This document shows, piece after piece, positions 32,187-43,530 of a stretch of 64,000 nt of DNA; position 1 is the stretch's first letter; each line of letters opens with the position of its first letter. Source of the DNA: Dactylis glomerata. Taxonomy: Eukaryota; Streptophyta; Magnoliopsida; Poales; Poaceae. The notes below the pieces were generated by a model that was not told where the DNA came from, ran no database searches, and saw only the letters and a program-made list of their open reading frames with translations. The stretch spans positions 12,819,912-12,883,911 of the forward strand of contig QXEO01000531.1 of the NCBI GenBank assembly GCA_007115705.1, given 5' to 3'. Position numbers and translations under genes: made by a program.

Positions 32187-33090
32187 ATGGCTAAGTCCAA
32201 CTTCAACTTCAACTTCAACATGTTTGCTGAGAAAGAAAAGCTTAAAAACAATGGGTCTAACTTCACCAACTGGTTCCGCAATCTGAGGATCATTCTCGCT
32301 GGTGGACAAAAGGCTTATATACTTGAGGAAGCACTAGGTAACCCCCCTGCTGCAACAGCGAAAACTGAAGAACTTGCTGACTTCAATTCTCGCAGAGATG
32401 ATTATGATGCGATTATGAGTACCATGTTGTTTTCTATGGAACCGGAACTTCAAAATCGTTTTGAGAAGTACCATGGGCCTTATGAGATACTTGAGGAACT
32501 AAAACCATGTTTCATACTCAAGCCCGTTCTGAGAGATATGAGATCTCTGAGAAGTTCTTTAACTGCAAGATGGAGGAAGGGATTTCCGTCAGTGAGCACG
32601 CCATTAAGATGTCGGGCTACACTGAACGCCTTGAGCAGCTGGACTGCAAGATTCCAGAAGAGCTCAAGATTGACAGATTTCTGCAATCACTCCCTCCTAG
32701 CTACAAAGGCTTTGCAGTTACTCACAATCAAATTGGTTCCACTGATACGATCACTGAGCTCTTCGCTAAGCTGAAAGCTGCGGAGGTGGATATCAAGAAA
32801 GATAATCATGTGTTGATGGTCAACAAGACCACTAGCTTCAAGAAAGCTAAGGGTGCAAAGGGATCCTTCAAGAAAGGCAGCGGCAAGCGCGTTGCCCCTA
32901 CTGGGAAGAAGCTCAAGTCTGGTCCTAAGCTGGACATTGAGTGCTTCTATTGCAAGGACAATGTCACTGGAAATGCAACTGTCTGAAGTACTTAGCGGAC
33001 AAGAAGGCTGGCACCATCAAAGGTATATTTGATATACATGTTATTGATGTCTACCTTACTAGCGCTCATTGTAGTGCCTGGGTATATGAT
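32187..33090 (+). pseudogene. Copia gag and start of protease
   Basis: ATG at 32187. The N-terminus has an Asn/Phe repeat, then a Copia-type gag (UBN2 family) with Asn-Phe-x-x-Trp-Phe-Arg-Asn-Leu-Arg. A frameshift near 32505 splits it; the remainder runs at 32507-32986. The zinc knuckle (Cys-Phe-Tyr-Cys...) has lost its His and last Cys. After a stop the frame continues to Trp-Val-Tyr-Asp at 33090, the first residue of the protease active site. T2 starts at 33091, and the Thr-Gly of the active site lies beyond it at 42173. Confidence 0.8.
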
Positions 33091-33425
33091 TGACAAGGGT
33101 ATAGTTAATAGAGCCCGTTAGTTGTGTACCCCTGAGGCCCGTTAAGCAAGGCCCAACTGTAATGATAGTCGATATACGAGTTCTTACCGTATGTCGATGT
33201 TGTCATCTGTATCGGACCCTACCCGATCCTCGAGACCTGGCCACCTATATATAGGGGCCAGGAGGGGACGGTGGAGGGCAGATTGAAAGCAAGCCAGGTT
33301 CAATACCCAAGTTTACTTTCGATATACACATATTTCGACTAATCTTACCTTCTAGTTCATCCGACGCCCTATCTCCCCGATCCTAAGTCCTTCATTTAGG
33401 ACATTTGTCGAGTTAACCCTCGTCA
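33091..33425 (+). repeat. T2 5' LTR
   Basis: TGACAAGGG ... CCTCGTCA, 335 bp. A TATA box CTATATATAG lies at 33245-33254. The primer site that should follow (ATTCGTGCCAACCGTGGGGA) is not one I can assign to a tRNA. Confidence 0.9.
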
Positions 33426-33429
33426 ATTC

Positions 33430-34011
33430 GTGCCAACCGTGGGGACTTTGGGCATTGGAATCATGAATTCGGCGGCTTTTTCGCTTTTAGCCAACAACAG
33501 TGCAGAATTCAACGAAAATCAAGAGATGGAGATAGCAATCGGAAGCTTGAGCATCCTCATCAGGCCATCGGGTTCATCTCGCCTTTCAGATCCAACGAAA
33601 CAAGATCCGTTGGTAAGTGAGCCCGAAACAGTAGCAATGATGGAATGTTCCGAAGGCTCTTCTAGCGAGGTAAACTCGCCGGTCAGCTTAGGAGAAGTGC
33701 AGAAAGGAAAAATCACAGAAGGCGATGAAACAATGGAAAATTCCGACGTCGGGGTCCAACTCGAAGACCTCACGATCTGCCTCGACGATATCTCAGACAA
33801 GTCAACAGACACATGGAAGACAGGATTAGAGCTTTCTGAAGACGGTGACACAATCTTCTCAAGCTTTAATAGCAACATCGGCGAACAATACCAAGTGCTA
33901 GCCATTGTAGGAGACAATTCAGAAGAGTTCGACGAAAATAATAATCCAGTGTTAAACCCAGCAAACATCAACAGAGAAGCAAATCATCTAGCAGAAGGGC
34001 AAACAACATAA
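33430..34011 (+). CDS. T2 5' ORF, probable gag N-terminal region
   Basis: A 193-codon frame starting a few bases after the LTR. It is rich in Ser, Glu, Asp and Asn, with no folded domain that I recognise. Its position suggests the variable N-terminal part of gag, cut from the rest by frame changes at 34012-34405. An independent ORF is possible. Confidence 0.45.
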   Translation: MPTVGTLGIGIMNSAAFSLLANNSAEFNENQEMEIAIGSLSILIRPSGSSRLSDPTKQDPLVSEPETVAMMECSEGSSSEVNSPVSLGEVQKGKITEGDETMENSDVGVQLEDLTICLDDISDKSTDTWKTGLELSEDGDTIFSSFNSNIGEQYQVLAIVGDNSEEFDENNNPVLNPANINREANHLAEGQTT

Positions 34012-34404
34012 TCCCTCACAACAAGGGAAAAAAATTGACTATCAGCCGACGAATGGAGAATAATAAGGGAAGCTGTGGAAAACGGCACATCAATACCGTC
34101 CAATTCCAGCAAAGACATGCTCTTAGGGTATCATTATGTCCTAAGATAGCAGGCAAAGCAACTAGCAAAAGAAAAAGTAGAGATACAGAAAAGAAAAGAA
34201 TCAGCTATTGCAGCCAACAACGCCGCTCGTAAAGCGCGGAGCGATGCATCACATACTAACGCAAGGAGAAATCGTCGACATGGTTCAAGGTACGACAACC
34301 TCGAGTACTCCAACAGGCAAAGCATTTCCAAAAACCTCGACTCGTCCTTCCTATCTGTCGACGAACAAGGAAACATCGTACCAAAAACTCCTGAAGCAGC
34401 ACTA

Positions 34405-36525
34405 GTGGTGGCTCAAGCATATCTGCTCACAACTCGACCAAGCCCGGGGGATCCTAGGGAACATATGCATAGGGCAGCATTGAACGGACTAAACATGGTG
34501 GGCCACAAGCTGTCAGCAAAAGGAGAAGAAGCACATCACCACAAAGAAGCACACAAGCCAAGGTCACCTCGCCGTCACAATAGTCCTCGGCGCAGAAGTG
34601 ACAACCAGCGATCTCGATCGCCATCACCAAAACAACATGGAGGAACTCAAAGATCCCGATCTCCAAACGAAAAACGCGACTATGAAGACGATGAAAAGGA
34701 GATGGGGGCGTCATGCTTTACCCGCAGGGTTCGCACCACACCAGTCCCCAAGGGGTTCAAATTACCTCATGATCAGCAAAAGTACGATGGATCATAGGAA
34801 CCACAGTCATGGCTCTCAGACTATCTACAAGCAGTATAAATATTGGGAGGAACCAAAGAAACATCAATGCAAAGTTTGCAACTACACCTCACCGGCGCAG
34901 CAAGGTCATGGTTGAGTAAACTAGAGAAAGAAACTATCGGAAGCTGGGAAGACCTCACAAAGCAATTCACAAGCAACTTCAGGTCAACATACAAGAGGCC
35001 GGCATCAATAGAAGAAGTCAAAGCATGTGTGCAGCAACGTGACGAAACATTACGGGCATACATCCAAAGATGGAGTCTAATCAAAAACTCAGCAGTCGAA
35101 GTTTCATACGAAAGAGCAATAGACGCATTCATAATTGGATTAAGGCGAAGAGACCTAGTCGAAGAGATGGGCAGAATTAAGCCGAAAACAGTATCAGACC
35201 TCATGGACGTAGCAAATAGATTCGCAGACGGAGAAGATGCGTGCAACAACAAACGGACACGGTCCCCAGAGGATGATAGAAGAAATAGATATGGAAGTCA
35301 AAGAAGACGATCCCGCAATTACGACAACTACGGCTCTCACAGCCAAGTAGCCGCGGGGTATAAGGACAACAGCTATCAAGGAAGCGAGCGCAGAAGCTCG
35401 GGATATCGAAGCTACGGAAAGGAGGACTATAGAAAGTTTCCCACAAGAGAATCCAGAGAGTACAACCCGTCGCCAGAAGACATGCTAAACGGACCTTGCC
35501 ATATACACTCGGCGTGCGTCCATGGGAAGCGAGTATCTAGGCATGCAATGAAAGATTGCACCACATTCTTGAAACTACAAGAGGCAGCACTAAACAAACA
35601 AACCGAAGCAAAGCGACAAGGATACGAAGGAAGCAACAAACCTGCCACAAATCAGCAAGGGGACAATGGAGCACCTCAAGGACAAGACCAACCAAACCAA
35701 GGACACGATGACGACGAAGGGTACATCCCATCTAAAGGACACATCACAGCAATGATACAACCCGTGCCCAAGTCAAACAAAGAAGAAAAGAGCATTACTC
35801 GATGGGTCAATCTAGCAGTTACTTCACCTCCAGCTACAACGGAATATCTACACTGGTCAGAGCAACCAATCGAATTCAGCAGGGAAGATCATCCTATAAC
35901 AGTGCCTTGGCCAGGAAACGCGCCTTTGGTACTCAAAGCTCAAATCGGTGCATATGATGTCGATAGAATATTCATGGACGTGGGAAGTGGAATCAATTTG
36001 ATATATGCAAAAACACTAAGAGCAATGCATATATCATTAGAGTTCCTGAAGCCAACGGACTGTTCCTTCCATGGGATCGTACCACGAAGTGCCAATTATC
36101 CACTAGGTCGAATAGCACTCAACGTTTGCTTCAGCAACCGGCAAAACTACAGAAGAGAAAAGCTAGACTTTGAAGTCATGGACTGGCCATCTCAGTATCA
36201 TGCGATCCTCGGGCGACCTGCATTTTCGCGCTTCATGGCAGTACCTCACTATACATATCTAGTACTCAAGATGCCAGGACCAAAGGGAATAATCATAGTA
36301 AAGGGAAGCTTTGAAGTCTCAGATCTTTGCGACAAGGAGTTCCACAAGATGGCGCAAAACTTTGGCATGGTAGCCAACTACGCAGAAAAGGTGAAAGGCA
36401 CGACTACGGAAGGCGTCAAGCTACTCGAAGAACGCGCCGCAGAGCCAGAGATGAAGAAACCGCGAGTAGAAGCATCAGGAGAAGGCAAAGTTCTAGGAGA
36501 AGAAGAGAAGGCCACAACGGCATAA
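34405..36525 (+). pseudogene. T2 gag-protease with two in-frame stops
   Basis: One frame throughout, broken by TAG at 34795 and TAA near 34837. An Arg/Ser-Pro-rich basic stretch comes first (Arg-Ser-Arg-Ser-Pro, 34560-34680). The capsid domain of Retrotrans_gag type follows: Met-Gln-Ser-Leu-Gln-Leu-His-Leu at about 34870, then Thr-Tyr-Lys-Arg-Pro-Ala-Ser, and Tyr-Ile-Gln-Arg-Trp-Ser. A basic Arg/Tyr-rich linker leads to an aspartic protease with Met-Asp-Val-Gly-Ser-Gly (Asp at about 35979) and an Ile-Leu-Gly-Arg-Pro block. It stops at 36525 with no RT after it. Gag could still build particles if the stops were absent. As it stands it is broken. Confidence 0.8.
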
Positions 36526-36824
36526 GCATCAAGAACAACAAAAGTAGAGTAGAAGAATAAGGCTATAAAAGCCACGAGTCATACCAGGGGCAATGCCCTC
36601 TAGATCCAGAACACAGGTCATAGGCCGGATCTCTTGGGTCACCCCATGTATCTTACATTACAAGTATAATAAAGACAAAATGTTCCTCACATTCTGAGTC
36701 TACGAGTCTTTCAAAAGAGTAAATGCGGCAAACGCACGAATCATACAAAAGTGCTTTGAGAACAAATTTCAGACATAAAGTCGCGAAATCAGAAACTCTC
36801 GCGTTCCATATATATACATAAGTA

Positions 36825-37788
36825 TTACACCAGCGGGTTATCAGAGTCATCTACGCCTAAGGGATCTAAATAATGATACTTGTGGAAAAACGCAGCATCT
36901 GCTTGCAGCAGCTTAGCCACAAGCCTCCGAGCGGGCTGCAAAGTATTCTCCATGTGTACTCGTAGACTAGCTCCACCAGGAGCCAAACTCAAGGACATAG
37001 TGCAATAATTGAGTCTTGGGTGCCACTTGCGTATCCACCCGAGAGCAAAATTGGCACCTGCCACTAAGTTCAGTTCTATCAATCTATGAATACGCTGGCT
37101 GGATCTGAAAGTATCAAGAAGAAGTGGGAAAGTTGCAGGCAGAGGATTGCGTGGAAGCATAACAGAGTGCATAGTCACGAGAGCTCTTCGGCAACCATCA
37201 ACTGACTCGCCAATATGTTGGGCGCAATCCTGAAGCAGTACAATAGCTTTCCGACGTCGAGGATCAGACCACAAAGTTTCAACACCCGCGGACATTTTTT
37301 CCAGGGCTGCATTTCGCTCGGTGACCCGACGATCCTCAGCAGCGAAATCCAAACAGGTGCCTACAATGGCAAAGTATATCACAAAAACAGCAGTGGAGCA
37401 AGAGAGGAAAAAGCCAAGTCGAAATGAAACTTACATCGCAGCATCTCGCAGGCAGACTCGATAATGCCAAGGACAAAAGAATTGCATTCTTCATGATGCA
37501 CAATCCTCGCCATCAAGCTAACACCTTGTCATCAAGAATGGATATTCGCTTCGTCAAACCACAAGCTTTGCTAGCTTTGTCCATAGCCATCTGTGCTTGG
37601 CGTTTGGCCAAAGTCAAGCGAGACTCTAGGTCATAAATCCTCGAAGAGTACTCTGTACATTGGCTGCATCGGCGAGGAGTCGACGGAATCTTAAAGCCGA
37701 ACGTGCAGGCAGAGGAAGGAGCATGGCCGCAACTCAAAGGATCATCGATGCGCACCGATTGGAAGTCAAAGAAAAAGAAAGGAGACAC
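36825..37788 (-). CDS. T2 antisense gene, distal exons
   Basis: Two open pieces on the minus strand, 37513-37788 and 36825-37382, joined by an apparent intron (donor near 37435, acceptor near 37362). The first has a Leu/Lys/Ala-rich coiled coil. The second has Glu-Lys-Met-Ser, a Leu-Leu-Gln-Asp-Cys-Ala segment and a C-terminus with Gly-Ala-Asn-Phe-Ala-Leu and Trp-His-Pro, ending at a stop at 36825. The pattern matches the C-terminal part of proteins encoded antisense in Tat-type grass elements. It could be the end of the gene at 37932-40625 (which has its own stop) or a second gene. Confidence 0.5.
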
Positions 37789-37931
37789 ATTTCAGCAAGA
37801 TATCACAACATTTCATAAAGAGGAAACATATTTACATTAGTGCAAACCCTTTGATTAAAGTTCTCGGGTTGCGCAAAGCTAAAGGTCTTTACAATCAAAA
37901 ACATAAGTTAAAATCTACAGAGAAGCCGAGT

Positions 37932-40625
37932 CTACGCTACCTCAGCATTTTGCTCCGTGGCAGAAGAGGGCATGACAAATTCCTCGCCAACAGTCGATGG
38001 AGGCGCAGGTTCTTCCGCTGTTGGAGGTGGCGTAGTAGACGCCGCGGAGGCTGCCGAAGGAGAAATAATTGTCGCCAATGCAGGTGCCAACTTCTTTGCC
38101 TTCTCAAAGAAAGCCTCCATCTCATCGCGGGTGCGGCCATGGGGAGAGCTCACTTTCTCCCAGTCGAAGTCCGCACCATGTGCATAAGAAAGTGCAATAG
38201 CACCCTCAGCACCACGCTTCAGAGATAGGCCCTTCAGCTAGAGGGTGGGATCCTCAGTTGTGTCGAAGGCCTTGGCAAGTTTCTCCAAGTTATCCTTCGG
38301 AACCTCTACCTTCTTCTTCGGCCACAACCCGACGAACAGCCGTGATAGAACGCGGCTAACCAACTCAAAGACCTCCTGGATAGATATCCAGTTTGCCTCG
38401 AGTAGGTTAACAGCGGTCATAAGAGGATCATCGCCCGGCTGCAAAGATGACGGAGTTACCCCGGCAAATCCTGCACAGCAAAAGAGGACAAAAGAAAGAA
38501 GGAAAGAAAAGCATTAGCAAGCTTAACAACGCAAAAGGTGTCAACATAGAAGACAAGGCGAAGTGTTTACCTTCAGCAGCAGCAGACATCGTGCGAAGAC
38601 GCTCTGTCACAGCTTGTTCTCGTTGACCATGTTCCTCGTTGGCATCGGCCAAAGCTTTTTCAGCCTTGTTCACCTTACCAAGCGCTGATTTCTGCGACTT
38701 CTCAGTGCTTGCTTTGGCAGCGGCCGCAACATCGTAGGCCTTTTGAGAAGCACGAAGCTCGGCCTCTAGCGATGCAATTCGGGCATTGGCTGTTGCTAAA
38801 GCAGCTGCAGCAGAGAAAGAAAGGAAGTCAAATAAACAACAAAGGTTAAGCATAGAGGAAAAGTAATGACTGGATGTCGAGTGTACCTTCGGAAGCTTTC
38901 GCAACCTTTAGATACTCAACGCATTTGGTGCCTAAGGCGACGAATCTCTTCAACAATGCCTGGGAGAAAGGGCGTGTAAGAACATAAGTGTATACAAGGA
39001 AAACAAGTGAAATGAAGTTACTCACATCATCGGGGAAAACCGTAGATGCATGAGCTTCAAGAGAAACGTCGGCTTCTTTTGCCTTCTTTGAGCGTTTGAG
39101 GACTCAAGCCGCAGGAATCTTCTTGACAGAAGCCCTGGTAACCCTAGGCGCAATGCCTTGTTCAGCAGGCTCATCAGCAGTCGCAGGCGAAGTCAAAGGA
39201 GCAGCTGTAGCATCTTTTGGCAGCTCCTCGTCATCTCTACAAGAAGAAAACAAGTTATGTGCAACACGACAGAGAGAAGGCAAGTACGGTGCAACTGAAA
39301 GAACTCGAAGAAAGCACTTACGATGCAAGGAGATCGAAGTATTCGACATCTTCTACAAGAACAGAGGCTTTATCAGCCGCTGCTTTCTGCAGAGAGGAAC
39401 TCGAAGAAGCAAATTCGTCAACTCGCTTCCTCTTCTTGTCCACGCCAGTGTCTTCAGAGCGCACAGGAGGAGGCGATGTCGAAGAACTAGTATCCTCTTC
39501 TGATTCTTCGGCATCATCTCCGTCCTGGTTCTCATTAGCCTCGGGGGCTTCAGATACAGAAGAGGCCAGATCAGCCGGAAGAGGCCCTGCCTCTGGAAGA
39601 GGAGGGCGCGAGAGGAGGAATTGGTGCCCCTGCACACGAACAAGTTAGTAGAGTAACCAAGGAAAAGGAAAACATAGTTTGAGACACACGAAATTCGACA
39701 ACAAGTGAACAAAAAGCAAGCAGATACATACCTCAGGTAGAGGGTGCACGGAGTCGAAGTAATCAACGGTCAAATCAGCAACTGCATGTTCCTTGGTGAG
39801 CTTGGTGAGGCTCCTAACTCGCTTGTCAACATCTTTTTTCTCTATCAAATCCTCAGAGACGCGAGCAGGATCCTCCAAGCTAGAGTAGCTCCAAAGCTTG
39901 GTCAGGCGATGCTGTAGGGGTTGAACTCGACGTTGCACGAAGAACGCCATGAGTTGAATACCCGACAATGCGCCTCCTTTGCCTCCTTTCAGAGCTTGAA
40001 TGCGGGATAGAAGAGGATCAACCTGTTCTATTTCCACATCTGAGGGAAGTGAATCCCACAACACCAATTTCTTCACTTTCTTGGAGGCGTCGAAAGGGGG
40101 TAGGCCATATTTGTCTTCGGGGGAGGCTTTGCGATCTTTAATATAAAACCATTTGGTCCTCCACCCATGGACAGATGCGGCAAAGGAAAATTCGAGGTAT
40201 TGCGCCTCAGGGCGCATGGAGATAACAGCTCCGCCCAGTTCGGGTTTTTTGGTCAAAGCAACGTTGGGGCGAAGCTGGAAGATTGACCTCCAGAGAAGAA
40301 AGTGGGGCTCAATGCCCAAGAATGACTCGCAAAGAGTCACAAAACAAGCAATGTGGAGGATGGAGTTAGGTGTGAGCTGGTGAAGCTGCACACCGTAAAC
40401 AAAGAGAAGCCCACGAAGAAATTTGTGGGCAGGAAGAGAAAAGCCGCGGAGGAGGAAAGCAAGGAACATTACCCGATAGCCACTCCGGGGCTGCGGGATC
40501 CGCTCCGTACTGGGGAACTTGATTGAATCACTGCTGGAGATAAAGCCATCCGTCTTGGCCTTCTCCAACTCCTTCTGCGTGATAGCAGAGCGTACCCAGC
40601 TAGTCGCAGAGGATGTCTTCGCCAT
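37932..40625 (-). pseudogene. T2 antisense multi-exon gene (putative gypsy-type transposon domain)
   Basis: Start ATG at 40625. Exons inferred from GT/AG borders: 39732-40625, 39322-39628, 39027-39240, 38888-38960, 38571-38805 and 37932-38472. Exon 1 holds a domain I recognise as the plant family called putative gypsy type transposon (PF04195-like): Gly-Tyr-Arg-Val-Met-Phe near residue 50, Phe-Leu-Arg-Gly-Leu-Leu, and Gly-Trp-Arg-Thr-Lys-Trp-Phe-Tyr-Ile. Exon 2 is acidic with a Lys-Lys-Arg-Lys-Arg nuclear signal, exon 5 a coiled coil, and exon 6 has a Pro/Ala/Ser-rich end. Stops near 39102 and 38240 interrupt it. A TATA-like TACATAAAGG lies at about 40768. Its role is unknown. Confidence 0.65.
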
Positions 40626-41832
40626 GGTGTTCTTGGTTGCTAGGTGCTTCACGCGCATCTATCACGCCACGCTTGGGGGCTATGCACGAGCAGAGGAGGA
40701 AGAAGAGATCGGCAATGGAGGCAGCGGAGAGAAAGAGCTGGTAAACAGTAAAATCCCCCACTACCCCTTTATGTACCTTCCAAGAGAAGGATCGTGGGCT
40801 GAAACGTGGCGCAAGGAGCGGAAACGGCAGCCCACTAACGGTCAAAAATTGCAAAAATTACAGTGCTGCCCACAAAACGGTTCGCACTTACACAGAGTGA
40901 CGTACTCACTGACGTCATAAAGAAGGTGATATAGGAAAGATCAAATACAAGCAGGATGGCGCTGACAAGTGCAAAATCTATTGATGAGACTATATCCGAA
41001 GGACTTTTGACTATAGCCTAGGGGGCTACTACTTTCAAAAGTGTTGAGTGCAACTTCAAACTGGAGTGATGGACGCGTATTCAATGATAGGCTATCATTA
41101 AACTATTTCGAGTTGAAAGTATGATGATGGACTACACTATATTTGAGCCTATACTCGAAATAGTATTTTTTCGACTATAGCCTCGGGGGCTACTCCCATC
41201 GGGAGCGCTGAGCGCGCACCCGACGATATTTTCTGATAAGCATTAGAGCATGTGAAGAGAAGGAATGTTACTCCCATCGGGAGCGAGTTTTATGGTTGTT
41301 AAAACCCGAATATTTTCAGTCAAAATTTGACTGCGACATGAGATTCTCGAGTTGCGTTATCGCAACGAAACTCGAATGACGTGACTTGTCACGAAGGTAA
41401 GACCCCGGGATCCGTCCTGTGTGGCCTAGTATACGCACATGGATGCGCTCTGCTGGTATGTATCCGTGTCTACGACATGAAGAAAATCCTGGTGGATGCA
41501 CTGGGTACCCTGAGAATCACTGGGATTCATTCTTTGTAAGTCCTAAATGCAGCAGAAGAGTGGATTTGACCGGTATCCCGAATTCAAATCCAAGGGGATT
41601 GAGTTTGAAGTAGGTGGCAGGTATCTGTTCCGGCAGTTAACTGACCTCTTGATCCGTCAGAGTTGTCAGGCTTGTTCATCAAAACCCCTTGCGAAATATT
41701 ATCATAAAATAAGTCGAAAGACCAAGTCGAAGATTTGAAGATATGAAGAAGTCGAAGAATTGATCAAGTTGAAGAATTGAAGATTAGAGATTCAACCCGA
41801 ATCTACAAATCTGGTAGAATCTCAGGGGCTAC
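40626..41832 (+). other. T2 region upstream of 3' LTR
   Basis: No gene. It holds the divergent promoter side of the antisense gene, then three PPT-like GGGGGCTACT strings (about 41030, 41187 and 41826) and two CTCCCATCGGGAG hairpins (about 41191 and 41272). The last purine string, CTCAGGGGCTAC, abuts the 3' LTR and is the likely polypurine tract. Confidence 0.6.
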
Positions 41833-42167
41833 TAACAAGGGTATAGTTAATAGAGCCCATTAGTTGTGTACCCCTGAGGCCCGTTAAGCAAGGCCCAACT
41901 GTAATTATAGTCGAGATATGAGTTCTTACCGTATGTCGATGTTGTAATCTGTAACGGACCCTACCCGATCCTCGAGACATGGCCACCTATATATAGGGGC
42001 CAGGAGGGGACGGTGGAGGGCAGATTGAAAGCAAGCCAGGTTCAATACCCAAGTTTACTTTCGATATACACATATTTCGACTAATCTTACCTTCGAGTTC
42101 ATCCGACGCCCTATCTCCCCGATCCTAAGTCCTTCATTTAGGACATTTGTCGAGTTAACCCTCGTCA
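41833..42167 (+). repeat. T2 3' LTR
   Basis: Starts TAACAAGGG (TG changed to TA) and ends CCTCGTCA. The second target duplication ATGAT is at 42168-42172. Confidence 0.9.
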
Positions 42168-43530
42168 ATGATACTGGTTCAGTTGCTAATATTTGTAACT
42201 CAAAATAGGAGCTACAGAATAGACGGCGGCTATCAAGGGATGAGGTGACGATGCGCATCGGCAATGGATCAAAAGTTGACGTGATGGCCATCGGCATGCT
42301 CTCCTTAGTTTTACCTTCGGGATTAGTTTTAAACCTTAATAAGTGTTATTATGTGCCTGCGTTGAGCATGAACATTATATCTGGATCGTGTTTATTGCAA
42401 GACGGTTATTCATTTAAATCTGAGAATAATGGTTGTTCTATTTATATGAATAACATCTTTTATGGTCATGCACCTGTCGTGAATGGTTTATTTCTTCTGA
42501 ATCTCGAAAGCAATGAAACACACATCCATAACATTGAGGCTAAAACATGCAAAGTAGATAGTGATAATCCAAATTATTTGTGGCACTGCCGTCTAGGTCA
42601 TATTGGTGTGAAACGCATGAAGAAACTCCATTCTGATGGACTTTTGGAGTCTCTTGATTTTGAATCATTTGACACGTGCGAGCCATGCCTCATGGGCAAG
42701 ATGATCAAAACCCCGTTCTCTGGAATAATGGAGCGAGCAACGGACTTATTGGAAATCATACATACCGATGTGTGCGGACCAATGAGTATTTTGATGCGCG
42801 GTGGATATCGCTATTTTCTCACTTTTACTGATGACTTAAGTAGATATGGGTATGTCTATTTAATGAAACATAAATCTGAAATGTTTGAAAAGTTCAAAGA
42901 ATTTCAGAACGAAGTGGAAAACCATCGTAACAGGAAAATTAAATTTCTGCGATCCGATCATGGAGGTGAATATTTGAGTTATGATTTTCTCACGCATCTT
43001 AAAGCAAGCGGATTCGTTTCGCAACTCATGCCACCTGGAACACCACAGCACAATGGTGTGTCTGAATGCCGGAATCGAACTCTATTAGATATGGTGCGAT
43101 CGATGATGTCTTTTACAGATTTACCGTTATCATTTTGGGGTTATGCATTAGAAACCGCTGCATTCACTTTAAATAGGGCATCATCTAAATCATTGAGACG
43201 ACACCGTATGAACTATGGTTTGGTGCTAAACCTAAGCTGTCGTTTCTTAAAGTTTGGAGATGCGAAGCTTACGTCAAGAAGTTGATGCCGGACAAGCTCG
43301 AACCCAAAGCGGAGAAATGCGTCTTCATAGGATACCCTAAGGAAACGATTGGGTATACCTTCTACCACAGATCCGAAGGCAAAGTGTTTGTTGCTAAGAA
43401 CGGATCCTTTCCTGGGAAGGAGTTTCTCTCAAAAGAAGTGAGTGGGAGGAAGGTAGAGCTAGACGAGGTTTTGTATCTACAAGAAAGTGAGTGGGAGCTC
43501 GGTGACATTTTTAATACTATATGTGGATGA
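42168..43530 (+). pseudogene. Copia protease end and integrase
   Basis: It resumes with Asp-Thr-Gly-Ser at 42171, the protease active site, after T2. The GAG-pre-integrase zinc domain follows (His-Cys-Arg-Leu-Gly-His then Cys-Glu-Pro-Cys, about 42580-42690). The integrase core has Thr-Asp-Val (42766), Phe-Thr-Asp-Asp and the catalytic Glu in Asn-Gly-Val-Ser-Glu (43060). A frameshift near 43285 separates the integrase tail (43282-43530). That tail ends at the deletion that removed most of RT. Confidence 0.85.

Larger units (their letters stand above)
33091..42167 (+). mobile_element. Non-autonomous Tat-like Gypsy element T2, 9.1 kb
   Basis: Complete, with 335-bp LTRs at both ends and a perfect target duplication ATGAT (33086-33090 and 42168-42172). 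The plus strand carries gag and protease only; RT, RNase H and integrase are absent. The minus strand carries a multi-exon antisense gene region (36825-40625). By eye the two LTRs differ at about nine positions (roughly 97% identical). Gag and antisense sequence resemble Tat-lineage grass elements. It needs pol enzymes from elsewhere. Confidence 0.9.

Noticed and set aside
33091..42167. T2 as a host multi-exon gene on the minus strand (36825-40625)
   Set aside because: The coding sequence is wholly within a TSD-flanked LTR element and is homologous to another TE fragment at 3126-3385.
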